Shown: in pieces, positions 9,828 through 18,132 of the stretch | Numbering within the stretch: position 1 is the stretch's first letter | Layout of the letters: each line of letters opens with the position of its first letter | Source of the DNA: Thraustochytrium sp. TN22 | Taxonomy: Eukaryota > Sar > Bigyra > Thraustochytrida > Thraustochytriidae | Assembly (NCBI GenBank): GCA_013306675.1 | Contig: JABLUY010000130.1 | Coordinates: 40,574-104,573, forward strand | Length of the DNA stretch: 64,000 bases | Direction of reading: 5' to 3' | The notes under the pieces: model-generated | The model's database searches: none | Seen by the model: the letters and a program-made list of their open reading frames with translations, nothing else | What the model was told of the DNA's origin: nothing | Translations under genes and position numbers: made by a program

Positions 9828-10425
9828 CCTGCCTGCCTGGCGAGCGAGCGAGCCAGCGAGCGACTTGCTCAGCGGTCCGAGCTCGCTTATTCAAGGTCTG
9901 CTTCCGCCCGCGCGCGCGCAGGATCGCCCGCGGCGTCTCGCGCCCGCCTCGTCCGCCCCCACGGCACGGCCCAGTCTGCGCGTCGCGCCGCCCGTGCCGA
10001 CCGCGCAGCGGCCGCGCGCCGCGCCCCCAGTGTGCGCGCCTCGCGGCCGCGGCCGCGCCCCGGACCCGGCGGCCCGCCGCAGCGGCCCCGCGGGCGGCCG
10101 CGCGACCCGTGCACGGGCCGCCGCCGGTGGCGAGGCGCGGGGCGGCGCGCGCGCGGCGCGGCGGCGGCGGCGCGCGCGCGCGGCGCGGCGGCGCGCGGCG
10201 GCGCGCGCGCGGCAGACCGCTCCGACGGGCCCGCGCCGGCCGCGACGCGCCGGCCGCGGCGGCGGAGCCGCCCGGCCGCGGCGGCGGCGCGGCGAGCGCG
10301 GCGAGGCGCGGCGCGGCGAGGCGAGGAGGCGAGCGCGGCGGCTCGCGGCGAGGCAGCCGCGGGCGGCGCGCGGCAACGGCCGCGCGCGCGCGCGCGCGCG
10401 CGGCGCGCGGCGCGGCGCGGGAGCG
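9828..10425. other. Divergent promoter region, extreme GC
   Basis: About 600 bp between the AMACR start (-) and the MYST start (+). It is almost entirely G and C in the right two thirds, with long CG-alternating runs near 10379-10402. No TATA-like element is visible. Open frames in every direction here are a by-product of composition. It probably serves both genes as promoter and 5' UTR DNA. Confidence 0.55.
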
Positions 10426-12435
10426 ATGGGCACGGCGGCAGGCGCGAGGCGCGACGCGCTGCAGGCGGCGGCGCTCGTGGCGCGGCAGGCGCGGCCGCGC
10501 AAGGGGCAGGAGCGCGCGGCCAAGGCGGCCCAGGGGGACCGGGGCAAGGAGGAGGAGCATGAGGAGGAGGAGGAGGAGGAGCAGGAGCGCCGGCGGCAGG
10601 ACGCGCGAGGACGCGCGGCCAAGAAGGCGGCGGCCGCGGCCGCGGCGACGACGGCCTCGCGCAAGCGCGCGCGAGCGAGGGCCGCCGCGAGGGGGGCCAG
10701 GGCGGGTGCCGAGGCCGACGCGGACGACGAAGCACGCGAGCAGGAGCAGGAGCAGGAGCAGGAGCGCGGCGCTGAGGCGGACCAAGACGCGGGAGAAGAC
10801 GCGCCAAGGCTCAGGCAGAAGCGGCGGCTGCGGCAGCAGCGAGACGTGGACGAGCATGCGGACGCGGACCACGAGCACGGAAAGGAGCAGGAGAGGGCCG
10901 ACGCAAGCGAGGAGCGCGGCCCCGCGCAGCTGCGGCGGCAGCAGCAGCAGAGGCAGCAGAGGCAGCTCGAGAAGCCGACGCGCGCGCGGCGGCACGCGGC
11001 AAGGCTTCACGTGCGTACGTCCCATGAGGACACGACGGACTACCTGTCGGACCACGACAACATGAGCGGGCGCACAGACGAGTCGCTGTCACCGCAAAAG
11101 TCGCGCCCCCCCAAGCACGCGCGGCGGCTCGAGGCGCCGACGCCACGCGTCCATGTGCCCAAGCCCGCCACGCCCATGGTGGGTCGTAAGCGCACGGATG
11201 ACGCGGACCGCGGCGGCCACGCGCGCCAGGCCAAGCACGACGACGACGACGCCTCGGACGCCTCCGACACGCCGCAGCGGCTGATCGAAAAGGTCCAGCT
11301 GGGCGCCTTCGAGCTCGACGTCTGGTTCTTTACGCCGTACCCGCCAGAGGTGTGCGCCGGCACGCCCAAGCTGGGCATCTGTGAGCAGTGCTTCAAGTAC
11401 TTTTGGTCCGCGCACGCGCTGCGCCGGCACCGCGCGCGCTGCCCGCTGCGCAGGCCGCCCGGCACCCTTGTATACAAAGATTCGCAGGACCGCGAAATCT
11501 ACCTGGTGGAGGGCAAGCGCAACCGCGACTACTGCCGCAACCTGTGCCTCTTCTGCAAGCTCTTCTTGGACCAGAAGACGCTCTTCTACGACGTCGACAT
11601 GTTCTACTTCTTCGTCATGGCCGTCAAGGGCACGGTCGTGGGCTACTTTAGCCGCGAGGCGCGCCACAGCAAGGGTCTCAACCTCTCGTGTATCCTCACC
11701 TTCCCCCAGTACCAGGGCTGTGGCTACGGCAAGTTCCTCATCTCTGTCTCGTACGCCATCTCAGTGGCCGAGGGTCGCGTCGGCAGCCCGGAGAAGCCGC
11801 TCTCGGACTATGGCCTGGCCGCCTATCGCTCCTATTGGCGCGCTGCGCTGCTCGAGTACCTCCTGGCGCGCTTGCAGGCGCTGCCGGCCTCCGTGCTGGC
11901 GGAGAGTTCGCTGCCGGCGCGCCGCGCGCGGCCCACCTCCTTTGTCGGCCTCGATGATGCCGGTTCCAGCGCCAAGCGTACCTCGGGGGAGGACGCGCTG
12001 GACTCCGACGGCGAGGGGGCGGCCGCCGCCGCCGCGACTGCTGCTGCCGCTGCCGCTGCCGCTGCTGCCACCGCTGCCGCCGCCACGACCACTGCTGCCA
12101 GTGCTGCCCCTGCCTCTTCCTCGTCCTCGGATGACACGGCTTCGCGCGGAGAGAGACCGCGTGAGCCTTTTGCAGAGGCCACCGACGTGGTGGCCCTGGC
12201 TGGCCCGCTCTGGGTTGACATGAAGTCCCTCGCCAAGGAGACCGGCATCGCGCCCCACGATATTCGCGACACGCTGCAGCACAACCAGATGCTCCTGCGC
12301 CACGACAGCCAGACCATTCTCTACGTCCGTCGCGAGCTTCTCGCCAAGCACCTGCGGTCCCATCCCGCGCGCCACTTTTGCTCGCCCGATCTTTTACGTC
12401 GCGACTTGCTGCCCAAGATCGAGTCGCGCAGGTGA
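10426..12435 (+). CDS. MYST-family histone acetyltransferase
   Basis: The 669-aa protein starts at the ATG at 10426. The frame is open further upstream, but only through GC-rich noncoding-like sequence. Residues 1-285 are charged and disordered (Glu/Arg/Gln/Ala-rich). From about 290 the MYST catalytic domain follows: the beta strand LGAFELDVWFFTPYP, a C2HC zinc finger (CEQCFKYF ... HRARC, about 318-340), the presumed catalytic Cys in LSCILTFP, the acetyl-CoA loop QYQGCGYGK (about 428), and the catalytic Glu in SPEKPLSDYG (about 456). An Ala/Thr/Ser-rich insertion (about 530-570) splits the C-terminal helical part, which resumes as TGIAPHDIRDTLQHNQML. I see no chromodomain in the N-terminus, so assignment among the Tip60/Esa1, MOF, KAT6/7 groups is open. 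Confidence 0.92.
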   Translation: MGTAAGARRDALQAAALVARQARPRKGQERAAKAAQGDRGKEEEHEEEEEEEQERRRQDARGRAAKKAAAAAAATTASRKRARARAAARGARAGAEADADDEAREQEQEQEQERGAEADQDAGEDAPRLRQKRRLRQQRDVDEHADADHEHGKEQERADASEERGPAQLRRQQQQRQQRQLEKPTRARRHAARLHVRTSHEDTTDYLSDHDNMSGRTDESLSPQKSRPPKHARRLEAPTPRVHVPKPATPMVGRKRTDDADRGGHARQAKHDDDDASDASDTPQRLIEKVQLGAFELDVWFFTPYPPEVCAGTPKLGICEQCFKYFWSAHALRRHRARCPLRRPPGTLVYKDSQDREIYLVEGKRNRDYCRNLCLFCKLFLDQKTLFYDVDMFYFFVMAVKGTVVGYFSREARHSKGLNLSCILTFPQYQGCGYGKFLISVSYAISVAEGRVGSPEKPLSDYGLAAYRSYWRAALLEYLLARLQALPASVLAESSLPARRARPTSFVGLDDAGSSAKRTSGEDALDSDGEGAAAAAATAAAAAAAAAATAAAATTTAASAAPASSSSSDDTASRGERPREPFAEATDVVALAGPLWVDMKSLAKETGIAPHDIRDTLQHNQMLLRHDSQTILYVRRELLAKHLRSHPARHFCSPDLLRRDLLPKIESRR

Positions 12436-12996
12436 CGAGACTAAAAGAAGAGAGAGAGTGGCGCGCGTCACTGGAGACAGACAAACGAACATTGAATTTT
12501 GATGCAAGATGTATGTTGTGGCGTACCACCTCTGCAGGCCAATCAATGCAGATTGTGCAGGCCAATGCAGAGTGTGCAGGCCAATGCAGAGTGCAAGCCA
12601 GTCCTTGTGCCAAAAATTGAGAGTGCGCATGGTGTGTGAGAAACAAATCATGAGAATCGATGCAAGGTGTGACCTGATTTCCCAGCAGCCTGGAGCCACG
12701 GTAAATACACAACGCACAATGCAACCTGATTTGCCGCCAACAGAGCAGCGGACGAGCCAGCCAGCTGGAAAACTTTCAGCAATGAGGCATCGGCATCAAC
12801 TCGCGGTCCGCTAGGTGTGAGGTGGTCGCCGAACATGCCAATCACCACCGTCAAGAGCCGGGCCGGCCGCACGGCGCCGGGCGACAGAAAGAAACTGAGC
12901 AACGAGAAGATGTAAAAAGGTAGAGCACGAAAGGAAAAGAACTAAAAGCAAGGAACGAGCTGACGGTGAGTGAGTGCCTTCGGCCCGCACCCACAA
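12436..12996. repeat. Convergent intergenic region with 19-bp tandem repeat
   Basis: The region lies between two convergent stop codons. At 12545-12599 there are three tandem copies of AATGCAGAGTGTGCAGGCC (the last shortened), preceded by a partial unit. The sequence is less GC-rich than the neighbouring genes. No coding sequence is seen. It probably holds the two 3' UTRs. Confidence 0.7.
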
Positions 12997-13374
12997 TCAG
13001 TCCTCGTAGCCATCGTCGGCGGTGTAGGCGCTGGAGAAGCGCACAATGGCACGGCCAATGGCGCCGATCCACTCGTCCTTCTCCTTCTCCGTGTCGGCGA
13101 AGAGGAAGTAGACCTCCTGCGGCGTGGCGACCTCGAAGCTGTGGCGCTTGTTGGTCTTGTCCTCTGCGCTCTTGACGGTGAGGCAGTCCTTGAGGTCAAT
13201 CTCGCCGTGCGGCGTCTTGCCGGGCGCCTCGCTAAAGTACAGCCGGTTGCCCTTGAGCACAAAGTACCGCTTCCGCCACTGCTTGAGCCATTTGCTGCGC
13301 TTGGTCAGGTAGCCGGAGAAGTCCGGCTCCGACAGGTCCACGCCCGCCAGCCCGCCCGCCGCGCTCGCCGCCAT
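12997..13374 (-). CDS. Small pleckstrin-homology domain protein
   Basis: The 125-aa protein starts at the ATG at 13374 (a GTG-initiated extension upstream is unlikely). After a short Ala/Gly lead, almost the whole chain is one PH domain: FSGYLTKRSKWLKQWRKRYF (strands 1-2 with a basic phosphoinositide-type loop), LYFSEAPGKTPHGEIDL, HSFEVATP, VYFLFADTEKEKDEWIGAIG with the invariant Trp of the C-terminal helix. The Lys/Arg-rich first loop (KRSKWLKQWRKR) suits phosphoinositide binding. It is likely a membrane-recruited adaptor. A stand-alone PH domain of this size is common in protists. Confidence 0.88.
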   Translation of the reverse strand: MAASAAGGLAGVDLSEPDFSGYLTKRSKWLKQWRKRYFVLKGNRLYFSEAPGKTPHGEIDLKDCLTVKSAEDKTNKRHSFEVATPQEVYFLFADTEKEKDEWIGAIGRAIVRFSSAYTADDGYED

Positions 13375-14414
13375 GCTGCCGCCGCGCTCGTTCGAAACGC
13401 GGGCGAGACGCAACGCGCGCCGGCCCGGCCCGCCCCGCGCCGCCGCCGCCGCCGCCGCCGCGCGCCGCGAGTCCCAGCCCAGCCCAGCCCAGCGCAGCTC
13501 AGCTCAGCGCGCCCGAGCGCAGCGAGCGCAGCGCCGCCGTCGCCGCCGCCCTCCGCTCCGCTCTGCCGCCGCCGCGCGCCGCCGCCCGCGCCGCGCCGCC
13601 GGCCGGTCGCCTCCTCCCGCCGGAGAAAGGGAGAAAGAGAGAGAGGCGGAGAAGAGGCGGAGGCGAGCGAGGCGGAGCGACCCGGCGCGGATCGGCGCCG
13701 GGCCCGCCGCGGCGCGGGCGCGCGTCCCCGCCGCGGCGGGCGGGGGACCTGCACGGGCACGTGCTAGCTAGCAAGACGATAGTTTGGTTTGCAACTTGAA
13801 CTTGAAGCGCCAAACCAAGCCGAGCGAGCGCGGCGGCTCGGCGGCGACTCGGCGGCGACGGCGGCGGCCAGCTGCGACTCGGATGGTCGGCAGTGATCGA
13901 GGGCGCTCGGAACTTTGGAAGGCCGTGCCCTGCGTACGTTTGGGAGCCATCGCGTAGTTAATGATACCGTCGGTGAGGCCATCCAGTCTGAGCGCGAGCC
14001 TCGAACCACTTCTTGGCCAGCGTGAAGGCAAGGGACCGTCACCGGGACCGCAACCTGAACTTGGTCGAACTTGAGGGCGTTGCCTCGCAGGAGGACTGGC
14101 CGGTGGCGCTCGCAGGACACGGTCTGCCAGGTCTCCCTCACTCTCTGTGAGTCACGTCGCTCCGACTTTGGGTTTGGCGCGGCGGCGCGCCTCAGTCACT
14201 GGCAGGCTGTGATAGTGGAAGCTTGTGTTGTGGCGTCACTGGCGTGTTGTCCCCCCACCGGACGTACGTGTGCGCGGTGTGTGGTAAGGGCCCCGCGGCC
14301 ACGGCAAGTGCTGCGCGCGCCTCGCGGCGCCTGTGCAGTGCACTCGAGGGCAGCAGAGCTCGTACGGACAGCGAGGGCGAGAGTCGGCGCCCGAGCGCAC
14401 GAGGCAGCCGCGAG
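13375..14414. other. Divergent intergenic region
   Basis: About 1 kb between the PH gene start (-) and the membrane-protein start (+). It is very GC-rich with CGC/GCC simple runs near 13437-13465. A purine-rich block lies at about 13624-13665. No gene is recognised. It should contain both promoters. Confidence 0.45.
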
Positions 14415-15128
14415 ATGGCGGAGGAGGCGAGCGTGGCGGTGGCGGCGGAGGGCGAGACGGACGTGGTGTCCAAGGAGGAGGTGGCGGAGTCTGTGGCGTC
14501 GGAAGCGGGAACCTCGGACGATAACTGGCTGGCGCACTACGCCGCCGCGGTGCTGGCCACGCAGTCCGAGGCCTTCTTCGTGCTGGGCGTGTGCTTGGAC
14601 TCGGTCGACGAACGCAACCCGAATGAGATGGGACGCACGCTGTTTGGGATTGTGTCAAGCGGCCTACCCATCATGCTTGCCAGCATCAGCGTGCTGTACA
14701 AGTGTTGGCAGATCGTCGGCAACACCAAAGTGGTGCGCCCCTCCCTCGATATGCGCGACTCCATGGCCGTCGAGAAGGTCTCATCCTCCTTCTTCATGGC
14801 GCTAAGCTGTTATCTGGCCCGCGGCTACGAGAATATCGCCATGCGCCAGTACTCGAGTCTCATGTTTCTCATCATCGCCACCTTCACCGACTTCGTCGCT
14901 GTCACCGACGTATGGCGCGACCGCAACTACTACTTCCACCTTGCCTACGGCGACGACGCCGATGACAACTTTTACGGCAATACCGTGAAGCGCACCTACT
15001 TTCAGGCCTACACGCACGCGCTCAAGTGGGGACGCAGCGACACCATTGCTGCCTCCTTCGTCTTCATCGACGCCGCGCTCAGTATTACCGTCTGGACCCT
15101 CATCTTTACCTTTCGCTTTGAGCTCTGA
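14415..15128 (+). CDS. Uncharacterised multi-pass membrane protein
   Basis: The 237-aa protein starts at ATG 14415 (MAEEASVAVAAEGE). An acidic N-terminus of about 45 residues precedes hydrophobic segments around AAAVLATQSEAFFVLGVCL, IVSSGLPIMLASISVLY, SSLMFLIIATFTDFVAV and a final ASFVFIDAALSITVWTLIFTF, so probably four helices. I do not recognise the family. The 3' 165 bp of the coding sequence plus the next 76 bp are tandemly duplicated immediately downstream (see repeat). No signal peptide is visible. Confidence 0.72.
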   Translation: MAEEASVAVAAEGETDVVSKEEVAESVASEAGTSDDNWLAHYAAAVLATQSEAFFVLGVCLDSVDERNPNEMGRTLFGIVSSGLPIMLASISVLYKCWQIVGNTKVVRPSLDMRDSMAVEKVSSSFFMALSCYLARGYENIAMRQYSSLMFLIIATFTDFVAVTDVWRDRNYYFHLAYGDDADDNFYGNTVKRTYFQAYTHALKWGRSDTIAASFVFIDAALSITVWTLIFTFRFEL

Positions 15129-15446
15129 GACGCGGCTGAGCACGAAGGCCCGCACGCGCCGCGTGGGAGAGAGGGAGCGCGCGCCACACGCGATTGTCCG
15201 GGACGACAACTTTTACGGCAATACCGTGAAGGGCACCTACTTCCAGGCTTACACGCACGCGCTCAAGTGGGGACGCAGCGACACCATTGCTGCGTCCTTC
15301 GTCTTCATCGACGCCGCGCTCAGCATTTACCGTCTGGACCCTCATTTTTACCTTTCGCTTTGAGCTCTGAGACGCGGCTGGGGACGAAAGCCCGCACGCG
15401 CCGCGTGGGAGAGAGGGAGCGCGCGCCATACGCGATTGTCCGGGAG
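14964..15446 (+). repeat. 241-bp tandem duplication covering the 3' end of a gene
   Basis: Copy 1 is 14964-15204 and copy 2 is 15205-15446. Copy 1 contains the last 54 codons plus stop of the membrane-protein gene and 76 bp of 3' flank. Copy 2 matches it at all but about ten positions and has one extra T near 15329 that shifts the frame before the copied stop. Most of the substitutions in the coding part are at third codon positions. Confidence 0.95.
15205..15373 (+). pseudogene. 3'-terminal gene fragment (duplicate of membrane-protein tail)
   Basis: This is the coding part of the second tandem copy. It starts mid-gene at codons for DNFYGNTVKGTYFQAYTHAL and lacks any upstream portion or its own start. 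A one-base insertion converts the final hydrophobic helix into a different short tail (SIYRLDPHFYLSL). It is reachable only by readthrough in another frame from copy 1, so I regard it as a broken fragment. Confidence 0.8.
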
Positions 15447-15710
15447 TCCTGAGCGTGCGTCGAGTGCGGCCGGTCCCAGGTGAAACATGTAATTGTGTCC
15501 TTTGTTTCGTCTTCTTTTGCGAGGTGCACGGTGTGAAACGATGTGAAACGATGTGATGCGGACTGAATCTGCCCAGTCTCGCGCGGAACAAGCGTGTAGG
15601 TTGGGTTGGGCATGAAGCGAGACTGTCATCATGGAATCGGCAACAGCAAACATGCGCAATCTGTGGCAGCGCGAGCCCAAGGTCCTCTTGCACCGTGACA
15701 GACAGACGCC

Positions 15711-16150
15711 ACGTGCAGCTACGTGCAGCTACGTGCAGCTACGTGCAGCTACGTGCAGCTACGTGCAGCTACGTGCAGCTACGTGCAGCTACGTGCAGCT
15801 ACGTGCAGCTACGTGCAGCTACGTGCAGCTACGTGCAGCTACGTGCAGCTACGTGCAGCTACGTGCAGCTACGTGCAGCTACGTGCAGCTACGTGCAGCT
15901 ACGTGCAGCTACGTGCAGCTACGTGCAGCTACGTGCAGCTACGTGCAGCTACGTGCAGCTACGTGCAGCTACGTGCAGCTACGTGCAGCTACGTGCAGCT
16001 ACGTGCAGCTACGTGCAGCTTCGTGCAGCTACGTGCAGATACGTGCAGCTACGTGCAGCTACGTGCAGCTACGTGCAGCTACGTGCAGCTACGTGCAGCT
16101 ATGTGCAGCTACGTGCAGCTACGTGCAGCTACGTGCAGCTACGTGCAGCA
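15711..16150 (+). repeat. Decanucleotide array (ACGTGCAGCT) x 44
   Basis: Forty-four head-to-tail copies of ACGTGCAGCT with only a few single-base variants (near 16021, 16039, 16102 and in the last unit). Each unit is a chain of overlapping self-complementary tetramers ACGT, TGCA, AGCT. All three plus-strand frames are open and encode the same decapeptide TCSYVQLRAA in different phase. The minus strand meets TAG in every frame. No unit resembles a known gene, and I treat the encoded peptides as fortuitous. Confidence 0.97.
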
Positions 16151-16550
16151 ACGTGGCGTCGGGCGTCTTCTCCGTGGGCGCGTGCTTGCGACGACCCAGC
16201 AGAACTACTTCTCCAAAGCAATCAACTGGCCGAGCCCGGTGCGGCGGCGCGGCGCGGTGGGGCGCGGCGCGGCGCGGCGGCAGCGGCACGGCGCAACGGC
16301 AGCGGCGCGGCGCGGCGGCAGCGGCGGCAGCGGCGGCGAAGGAGGGGGGGGTGCGGGGAGGAAAGAAGAGGCGAATACAGGCAAGCGCCAGCAGCAGGAA
16401 CAGCCTCTTCTGGCCGAGAGCGCCGGGCAGATCGTGCCCTGCAACTGCGGTCTTACCGTCGAGGGCATGCCAACGCCCTGCCTCGAGTAGAAACGAGAAT
16501 CGCTAACAGTAGCAAGATACTGGCTTGCAGAGGCCGCGCGGTGATTGACC
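16151..16550. other. GC-rich region between decamer array and lectin gene
   Basis: The stretch contains GCGGC-type simple runs at about 16230-16340 and a G-run near 16342. It might hold the 5' UTR or an unrecognised first exon of the lectin-like gene. A CAG at 16528-16530, 20 bp before the lectin ATG, would be a usable acceptor. No donor can be assigned from sequence alone. Confidence 0.4.
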
Positions 16551-17063
16551 ATGGTCGTCGCGCCAGACAAAGAAGGCATCTTCCGCGCGAACGTCAAGTT
16601 CACCTTTTCAGAAGCGCTCGATTACTGCAAGCGCAACGGCGGAGAACTCGTATCCCTTCACTCCAAACGTCTGAATCAGTACGTGTACGAGACGTACTGC
16701 TGGGATCGCGATTGCTGGGTCGGCCTCCTACCTTTCGACAAGGTAACAAGCATGGACCAGACCCAGTGGATTTGGCTTGACGGGACACGAGTCGACTTTG
16801 AATTCTTCGCCGAAGGCGAGCCGAACATGAACGCACGTTTTGACAATCCGGGCATGACGTGCACCCAAATGCCTGGTGGCTTCAACGGGGTCTGGGACGA
16901 TAGGTCCTGTACATATCCGGCCTACCCGGTCTGCATGACGGTTGGCGACGAACCCCACGGCTCCATCACATTCCTCGCATTCGTCGTCGTCGCTCTTGTC
17001 GCCTTCGGGCTCGGCCGCTGTACTGCGCCTTGCCCCGATCAGCAGAACGCGAAGCGTGCCTGA
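16551..17063 (+). CDS. C-type lectin-like domain protein with C-terminal membrane helix
   Basis: The 170-aa protein starts at ATG 16551. Residues about 15-125 follow the C-type lectin pattern: FTFSEALDYCKRNGGELVSL, CWVGLLPF, the WIWLDGT core, FAEGEPNMN in the place of the long loop, CTQM, and a VWDDRSCTYPAYPVC ending. The expected four cysteines are present, and an E-P-N triad similar to the mannose-type EPN motif sits in the loop, so calcium and sugar binding is possible. A C-terminal hydrophobic segment (ITFLAFVVVALVAFGLG) is followed by a short tail. No signal peptide is visible in this ORF, so the true N-terminus may lie in an upstream exon. Confidence 0.78.
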   Translation: MVVAPDKEGIFRANVKFTFSEALDYCKRNGGELVSLHSKRLNQYVYETYCWDRDCWVGLLPFDKVTSMDQTQWIWLDGTRVDFEFFAEGEPNMNARFDNPGMTCTQMPGGFNGVWDDRSCTYPAYPVCMTVGDEPHGSITFLAFVVVALVAFGLGRCTAPCPDQQNAKRA

Positions 17064-18132
17064 AAGTAAAAAAGCCAAGCCTCGTTGTCATGAAGCCTTG
17101 ATGAAGAGACGGTCTCGCTGCAATGAGACCAAGTCGCCGCCAACCAGCCGCTACCACCACTTACGATTTCACCGTGTCCGCCGTCTCGCCACGAGCAGCG
17201 GCGATGACGGCACTGCCGGCGTCGGCGTGGCCGCACAGGCTCGCGCCAGAGCAGGCCTTCTTCCTGCTCTGTCGCGTGGCAACGCCTGGGAGCCGCCCGG
17301 CTGGCGCGTGACTTCGAGGGCTGGCAAGAAGTAAGTGCCACTGCCAGGCAGGCTTCCCGGCCAGCGGCGCGGCGCGGCGCGGCGCGCCCGCTTCCCAGCC
17401 AGCTCGAGCCGCCGGCGCAGCGCATCCCGGCAGCCTAGCTAGCTAGCTGGAGCGCAGAACTCGGACTCCGCGCGCCGGCGGCACCGGCAGCGGCAGCGGC
17501 GGCGGCGCGGCAGCCGTGGTCGCACGCGACTCAGGCTGACAGGCTGCCGTTCCGGGTCTGCTGCACCACTGACGCTTGATCGATTCAAATTCGAATTCGA
17601 ATTCAAATTCGAATTCAAAGCCAAAGCCGCCCGCGGCCGGCCAGGTCGGCCTCGGCCCCGGCGGCGGCGGCGGCGGCGGCGACCGCGCTCGCTGTGCGCG
17701 GGCGGCGCACGGCGACGCGCAGGCGGCAGGCGGTCGCGGTCAGCGCCGCGTTCGGAGGCGGCACGAGCAAAAGCCCAAAAGCTCGCTCACTGTCAAGCTC
17801 AAGCTCGCCCGCCGAGGCCGCGCAGCGGAGGGCAATCAATGATCAACCGGCGACCGTAGCTAGCCAGCTACCTCGGTCGGCGCGGCGGCCGCTCGCCCCT
17901 TCCGCCGGCGTCGGGGCCGGAGCGCGCGCGGCGGCGGCCTGGCCCGGCGCGGCAGGCGGGCAGCCAGCAGCAGCCAGGGGGCCAGCACAGCGACGGGCGG
18001 CCGACCTTTTGCACAACTCTGCGCGGACGCGAGCTCAAAGTCGAAGGCCAAGGCCAAGGCGAGGGCGAGGCAGGCGGCAGGCGCGGGGCGGCCGCAGAAC
18101 CCAAGCGAGGGCCGCGGCGCGCGCGCGACACG
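17064..18132. other. Intergenic region upstream of TPR gene
   Basis: A region of about 1.07 kb without a recognisable gene. At 17584-17620 there is a short AT-rich repeat made of overlapping AATTCGAATTC/AAATTCG units, conspicuous in this GC-rich DNA and containing TTCGAA palindromes. The remainder is GCGGC-rich. Confidence 0.5.

Noticed and set aside
9493-10425. Upstream extension of the MYST ORF to 980 codons
   Set aside because: The added part overlaps the AMACR coding region in antisense and the GC-only promoter. The ATG at 10426 is the more plausible start.
12997-13767. 265-codon plus-strand ORF opposite the PH gene
   Set aside because: Antisense to a clear PH domain, with low-complexity C-terminus.
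15631-16780. Three overlapping ORFs across the decamer array as real proteins
   Set aside because: All three phases encode the same peptide simply because the unit is 10 bp, and flanking sequence shows no domain. Kept only as a finding.
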